Notes under the pieces: generated by a model
The model's input: only the letters and a program-made list of their open reading frames with translations
The model's database searches: none
Told to the model about the DNA's origin: nothing
Program-made: the position numbers and the translations under genes
Part shown: in pieces, positions 6,001 to 7,886 of the stretch
Layout: each line of letters begins with the position of its first letter
Numbering within the stretch: the stretch's first letter is position 1
Origin: an uncultured Clostridia bacterium
Lineage (GTDB): Bacteria > Bacillota > Clostridia > RUG12999
Direction: 5' to 3'
Length of the DNA stretch: 7,886 nucleotides
Assembly (NCBI GenBank): GCA_949739095.1
Contig: CATIYX010000249.1
Span: 1 to 7,886, forward strand

Positions 6001-7886
6001 TGGTAGAAAATGTGAAAGTGGAGGATCCGCGCGGCGCGTCCACCTATGCAATTACTGGGATTACAGACGGCATCTCGTCATCCGGTGCAAAAAATGGTGG
6101 CGTGCGGTTTGGACAACTCACCAATAATGAAGTCCCAAGTTCCAATCGTCCCGATATGCAATTGAGTTTTGCAGATAAAATCAAAACGGGCAAAAAGTAT
6201 TATATTGAAATGACGTTGCAGGCGGATATGAAAAAAGGCGAAAGCCGCATTGGCATACTAAACACGGGCGGCGGCGAAACATCCCTGTTTGTTCTCAAAA
6301 GCGGAGGAGCCGTGTCCCTGGCGGCAAATGACGGCAGCGGACGAAAATGGGTGAACAATCTGGGGATTACATATACTGCCGGTACGGAAAAAAGCATCGG
6401 AATTTTCTATGATACAGCGAAGGAAACCTATCAGTTCGTGAGTGATCGCAGCATTGTTTCGCAGACGAACTATAAAAACAATTATGGTAGCGGCGTTGCC
6501 AGCGTACAAGTGAGTTATCAGGGAGCAGCGGGTGACCAGGACGCTTATATTATTATTAAAGGACTCAAAGTGTATGAATATGACACGGACCTTGCGGCGC
6601 AGATTGAAAATGAATTTAGCGCGCTGGATGTGACGGATTTGACGCAGCAGGTTCCGGAAATGATAACAGGAAACATAACGCTTCCGGCGGCATTGCCTTG
6701 CGGCGTACCTATCCATTGGGAATCCAGTGTGCCGGAAGTGATAGGAACAGATGGAACAGTAACGCGGCCGGAAGATGCGGAAAAGACGGTGCGGCTGACG
6801 GCAAAAATTGACGAGGCAGGACTTTCGCTTTCCAAAACTTTTGATTTCACCGTTCTGTGGACAGGAGACGCACGGATTGGATTCACGGAAGATTTGCAGC
6901 GTGTGACCTATGCCAGCCTGAGCGTACAGGACCCAGAAACATTAACGGAAAATCTAACAATGCCATCCTCGCCGCTGCCGGGCGGAACGACTGTGACATG
7001 GACGTCCAGCGACCCGGCGGTGCTGTCGGCAGGAGGCGTAGTAACGCGTCCGGCGGGCAGAAACCGTCCTGTAACATTGACAGCGAAATTCCAAAACGGC
7101 GAATTATCTGCGGAAAAGACATTCCGGTTTACCGTTTTAGCAGAAGGAGACTTGCTGGAAAACATGGCGGCAGGCGCACGTCCCTCTGCTACTGTGGCAG
7201 CGTTAGAAGGCAGCATTGTCGCTGTGACAGACGGAAATTATGAAACTGCTTGGACCACGGCGGCAAAAAATTCAGCAGTGACGCTGGATTTGGGCAGCAC
7301 GAAACTGCTCACACATGCTGTGATTTATGCAGAAGGCAATATTCAGAATGCGGTTTTGGAAGTATCCGGCGACAATGTGAACTATACAAAAGCGGAGGAA
7401 TGGAACACTTTGGCATTTGGACAGGAAATTCATTTTCCGCTTACAGACACACGTTACGTTCGTCTAAGTATGGTGCAGCAGGAAGAGATGCCTGTGAAAA
7501 TATACGAAATAGAACTGTATTCCATGCCAACGGATGAAGAACGCGTTCAGGCGGATGTGAAAGCATTTGTATATAGCAATCCGAAAGTCGTAACAGCGGA
7601 CATTGTGCTGCCTACGGCGACAAAATATGGCAGCACATTGGAATGGTCGTCAAATAATCCAGCGGCTTTGGACGCGCAGGGTCATGTAACACGCCAGGAA
7701 CAGGATCAAAATGTGGTGCTGACGGCAACTTTCCGTAGCGGTGACAAAACAGAAAATATCACAGTATATCATACGGTAAAGGGAACAAAATCATCTACCG
7801 TGCAGGGTCTCGGCGGCGGTGGCGGCGGCTCCTCTTCCGGAGGCAGCGGCGGAGCAGGTATGCAGGTCCCGGTTATCCAGCCTGAA
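3087..7886 (+). CDS. Giant exported multidomain protein: discoidin-like domains, Ig-like repeats and a duplicated unknown module (3' partial)
   Basis: The frame is open for exactly 1600 codons from the ATG to the window edge with no stop. Order of parts by residue: signal peptide 1-28 (NRKR, hydrophobic core, cleavage near GLA-A); F5/8 type C (discoidin, CBM32-like) domains at 30-189 and 196-345; Ig-like repeats at 359-453 and 462-556; unknown module Y1 at 560-758; Ig-like repeats at 768-862 and 871-965; Y2 at 969-1166; Ig-like repeats at 1172-1256 and 1262-1351; a third discoidin-like domain at 1357-1479; a seventh Ig-like repeat at 1483-1565; a Gly/Ser linker from about 1574. Discoidin-like domains usually bind glycans, and aBig-type Ig repeats act as spacers in clostridial extracellular proteins. 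No catalytic domain is recognisable in the part present. A C-terminal SLH anchor after the linker is likely, given the neighbours, but is not seen. The probable role is binding of polysaccharide or host/plant surface; the ligand is unknown. It could be the accessory half of an enzyme if a catalytic domain follows. Confidence 0.93.
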   Translation, partial: MNRKRLCALLLTLALTIGLAAVPQVGLAAEPNLALDGAAIASSEYGNSGADFSKNTLIDGVKAYTASPNNNKVRWTTDWSVASNAIGQWCGVEFGAPTQIDKITFYEYDSRITEYKVEYMDAEGNWNTVQKNGAALPNQTKEAKENTSSTHSVANTVTFDVVEAKAVRLYIVNVGEKAGASIWEFEVYNTSAITADTNLAVTKGTGIAEKSVVNSGYQANLLNDGSATGTSRWSSDWSVAENDIDAWAGIQFAEPIPFDKITIKEYNGRVTKFIIEVSNDGQTWTTVKQNGQEMAIQEKEFKASCPSNLLTYDISFDRVKASYVRYRIVEVGTAGASIWEFEVYDSLAGAPFEEVEDEAAFQVDVASVTEQALLGENTDVQNVTTDLTLPASPLPGGTRVAWSIVSGEEWIDATGKVTRPAADGTDQEVQLEATFSSPQGTYTEKKTFTFTVLKQDAGLVEEAFRQDVASVTEAYLLGANTDAQNVKWDLNLPVSPLPNGTTVAWSVKSGTAIAADGTVTRPAAEAQQVTLQAAFTKAGTAGAAETREFTFTVLPEEKAEWKLVENVKVEDPRGASTYAITGITDGISSSTAANDGVRFGQLTNNEVPSSNRPDMQIDFSDKIKADKKYYIEMTVQADMKVGEARVVMQNSAKGEAALFIFNKANTLNLAAKDGSSRAWVQSKVPISHTHGSEETIGLYYDTAAGTFQFISNRKIASQTEFKNSYGSGIGSVQVSYQGKAGDGDAYIIVKGLKVYEYEEQISSDLTEAEFQAEVAGVTEQSLLGSNVDAQNVISDLTLTQSPLQSGTQVVWSVVSGSEWISNTGKVTRPAENGADQTVQLKAAFTSPGGTYTTEKTFTFTVKKESGNQAEEQFQQDVASVTEAHLLGANTDAENVKWDLNLPVSPLQGGTKVAWTVESGTAIGTDGTVTRPAEEAQQVTMQAAFTKASAAEATETRNFTFTVLPEEKTVWKLVENVKVEDPRGASTYAITGITDGISSSGAKNGGVRFGQLTNNEVPSSNRPDMQLSFADKIKTGKKYYIEMTLQADMKKGESRIGILNTGGGETSLFVLKSGGAVSLAANDGSGRKWVNNLGITYTAGTEKSIGIFYDTAKETYQFVSDRSIVSQTNYKNNYGSGVASVQVSYQGAAGDQDAYIIIKGLKVYEYDTDLAAQIENEFSALDVTDLTQQVPEMITGNITLPAALPCGVPIHWESSVPEVIGTDGTVTRPEDAEKTVRLTAKIDEAGLSLSKTFDFTVLWTGDARIGFTEDLQRVTYASLSVQDPETLTENLTMPSSPLPGGTTVTWTSSDPAVLSAGGVVTRPAGRNRPVTLTAKFQNGELSAEKTFRFTVLAEGDLLENMAAGARPSATVAALEGSIVAVTDGNYETAWTTAAKNSAVTLDLGSTKLLTHAVIYAEGNIQNAVLEVSGDNVNYTKAEEWNTLAFGQEIHFPLTDTRYVRLSMVQQEEMPVKIYEIELYSMPTDEERVQADVKAFVYSNPKVVTADIVLPTATKYGSTLEWSSNNPAALDAQGHVTRQEQDQNVVLTATFRSGDKTENITVYHTVKGTKSSTVQGLGGGGGGSSSGGSGGAGMQVPVIQPE
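3174..3653 (+). other. F5/8 type C (discoidin-like) domain 1
   Basis: Residues 30-189 begin PNLALDGAAIASSEYGN, have the LIDG element, the TTDWS and WCGVEF strands, IDKITFYEYD, and end with the VRLYIVNVG...WEFEVY strands that close this beta-sandwich family. The order matches CBM32-like discoidin domains. It is the first domain after the signal peptide, so it would sit at the far end of the protein if the C-terminus is anchored. The sugar specificity cannot be read from the sequence. Confidence 0.8.
3672..4121 (+). other. F5/8 type C (discoidin-like) domain 2
   Basis: Residues 196-345 repeat the layout of domain 1: DTNLAVTKG, LLNDGSATGTSRWSSDWS, WAGIQFAEPIPFDKITIKEY, FIIEVSNDGQTW, YVRYRIVEVG and WEFEVYD. 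The closing strand is encoded by a 30-base stretch identical to that of domain 1 (3621-3650 and 4089-4118), so the two arose by duplication. The SNDGQTW motif is especially typical of this family. Confidence 0.85.
4161..5384 (+). repeat. Tandem module copy A (Ig-like, Ig-like, unknown module Y1)
   Basis: This block encodes two aBig-like repeats (4161-4445 and 4470-4754) and the unknown module Y1 (4764-5360). It is followed directly by a second copy with the same order, shifted by 1227 bases (409 residues). A single one-residue length change, within residues 680-696, reduces the shift to 1224 bases. Markers in register include FxxDVASVTE, KWDLNLPVSPL, VTRPA and LVENVKVEDPRGASTYAIT. By eye the second Ig repeats agree at roughly four fifths of residues. 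Confidence 0.9.
4764..5360 (+). other. Unrecognised ~195-residue module, copy Y1
   Basis: Residues 560-758 match no family I can name. Visible landmarks are the opening WKLVENVKVEDPRG, TGITDGISSS, VRFGQLTNNEVPSSNRP, KKYYIEMTVQADMK, YYDTAAGTFQFIS, YGSGIGSVQVSYQG and the close DAYIIVKGLKVYEYE. Alternating hydrophobic strands and the closing strand suggest a jelly-roll (concanavalin-like) beta-sandwich, as in many carbohydrate-binding modules. That fold is inference. It sits between pairs of Ig-like spacers, the usual position for a binding module. Confidence 0.55.
5388..6584 (+). repeat. Tandem module copy B (Ig-like, Ig-like, unknown module Y2)
   Basis: This is the second copy of the block in 4161-5384: Ig-like repeats at 5388-5672 and 5697-5981, then Y2 at 5991-6584. 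Both Ig repeats and the first 80 residues of Y align without gaps to copy A. The frame is intact throughout, so both copies are presumably translated and functional. Homologous recombination between copies could delete or add a 1.2 kb unit without shifting the frame, so copy number may vary between strains (inference). Confidence 0.9.
5991..6584 (+). other. Unrecognised ~195-residue module, copy Y2
   Basis: Residues 969-1166 are the paralogue of Y1. The opening WKLVENVKVEDPRG, the VRFGQLTNNEVPSSNRP stretch and the closing SVQVSYQG and DAYIIIKGLKVYEY segments are nearly unchanged. The centre (about residues 1050-1128) differs at about half of its positions and is one residue shorter. The core fold is thus likely shared while the exposed central face differs, which would fit a changed ligand. 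Function is unknown. Confidence 0.55.
6600..7139 (+). repeat. Ig-like repeats 5 and 6 (aBig type)
   Basis: Residues 1172-1256 and 1262-1351 each show the repeat pattern: a helix-like start, NITLP or NLTMP, a W-x-S-S strand (HWESSVPEVI and TWTSSDPAVL), the GTVTRP or GVVTRP signature, a VxLTAK strand and a closing FxFTV strand. This is the pattern of atrophied bacterial Ig domains common in clostridial extracellular proteins, where they act as spacers. These two are clearly less similar to the other copies than repeats 1-4 are to each other, so they belong to an older expansion. Confidence 0.75.
7155..7523 (+). other. F5/8 type C (discoidin-like) domain 3
   Basis: Residues 1357-1479 run from LENMAAGARPSATV through VTDGNYETAWTT, VTLDLGS, NAVLEVSGDNVNY and RYVRLSM to IYEIELYS. 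These are the standard strands of a discoidin-like beta-sandwich. It is shorter (about 120 residues) and unlike domains 1 and 2 in detail, so it was probably acquired separately and not by the recent duplication. Likely a glycan- or surface-binding module; the ligand is unknown. Confidence 0.8.
7533..7781 (+). repeat. Ig-like repeat 7 (aBig type, degenerate signature)
   Basis: Residues 1483-1565 show the helix-like TDEERVQADVKAF, DIVLPT, LEWSSNNPAAL, then GHVTRQ where the other six copies have VTRP, then VVLTATF and the last strand ITVYHTV. The order and spacing still match the other repeats. It joins the third discoidin-like domain to the linker. Confidence 0.7.
7782..7886 (+). other. Gly/Ser-rich linker running off the window edge
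   Basis: Residues 1566-1600 contain GLGGGGGGSSSGGSGG and then a Pro/Val stretch ending PVIQPE. Flexible Gly/Ser/Pro linkers of this kind often come just before C-terminal SLH anchors in clostridial surface proteins. The anchor itself would lie beyond the window, so this is a prediction. Confidence 0.6.

Noticed and set aside
4508..6043. Two very similar 102-codon minus-strand open frames (4508-4816 and 5735-6043)
   Set aside because: Their likeness comes from the 1227-base tandem duplication of the sense gene, not from selection on an antisense protein. No ribosome binding site or independent context supports them.
4335..7700. The recurring short DNA motif near gtgacgcgtccggcag as a possible regulatory or recombination site
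   Set aside because: Every occurrence is in frame and encodes the VTRPA signature of the Ig-like repeats at the same position in each domain, so protein repetition explains it.
7800..7856. GC-rich ggcggcggtggcggcggc stretch as a terminator or structured RNA
   Set aside because: It is in frame and encodes the Gly/Ser linker. There is no inverted repeat followed by a T tract.

Overview
The window is fully occupied by three same-strand genes for secreted surface proteins, separated by gaps of only 16 and 23 bases, so it reads as part of one operon. Purine-rich Shine-Dalgarno sequences, Gram-positive-type signal peptides and S-layer homology (SLH) domains point to a monoderm Bacillota, most likely a carbohydrate-rich-habitat Clostridia member. 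The genus cannot be fixed from the sequence. No RNA gene, mobile element, CRISPR array, terminator or convincing promoter was seen.

Region by region: bases 1-371 hold the 3' end of a gene whose product ends in two SLH domains. Bases 388-3063 hold a complete 891-residue protein with a signal peptide, three N-terminal SLH units (the first shortened) and a long beta-rich body of unknown function. Bases 3087-7886 hold the first 1600 codons of a very large open gene that has no stop inside the window. It encodes a signal peptide, two discoidin-like (F5/8 type C) domains, then a mosaic of seven small Ig-like repeats (aBig type, with a GxVTRP signature), two copies of a ~195-residue module I do not recognise, a third discoidin-like domain, and a Gly/Ser-rich linker at the window edge.

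The most notable structure is inside the third gene. A block Ig-Ig-Y of about 409 residues (1227 bases) is duplicated in direct tandem. The flanks of the unknown Y module are almost identical between copies, while its centre has diverged strongly. This suggests two paralogous ligand-binding modules on one stalk.

Together the genes look like a cell-envelope cluster. The SLH proteins attach non-covalently to secondary cell-wall polymer, and the giant protein probably carries several carbohydrate- or surface-binding modules outward on an Ig-like stalk. No catalytic domain is visible in the part present, so a binding or adhesion role is favoured, but an enzyme domain or SLH anchor could lie beyond base 7886.
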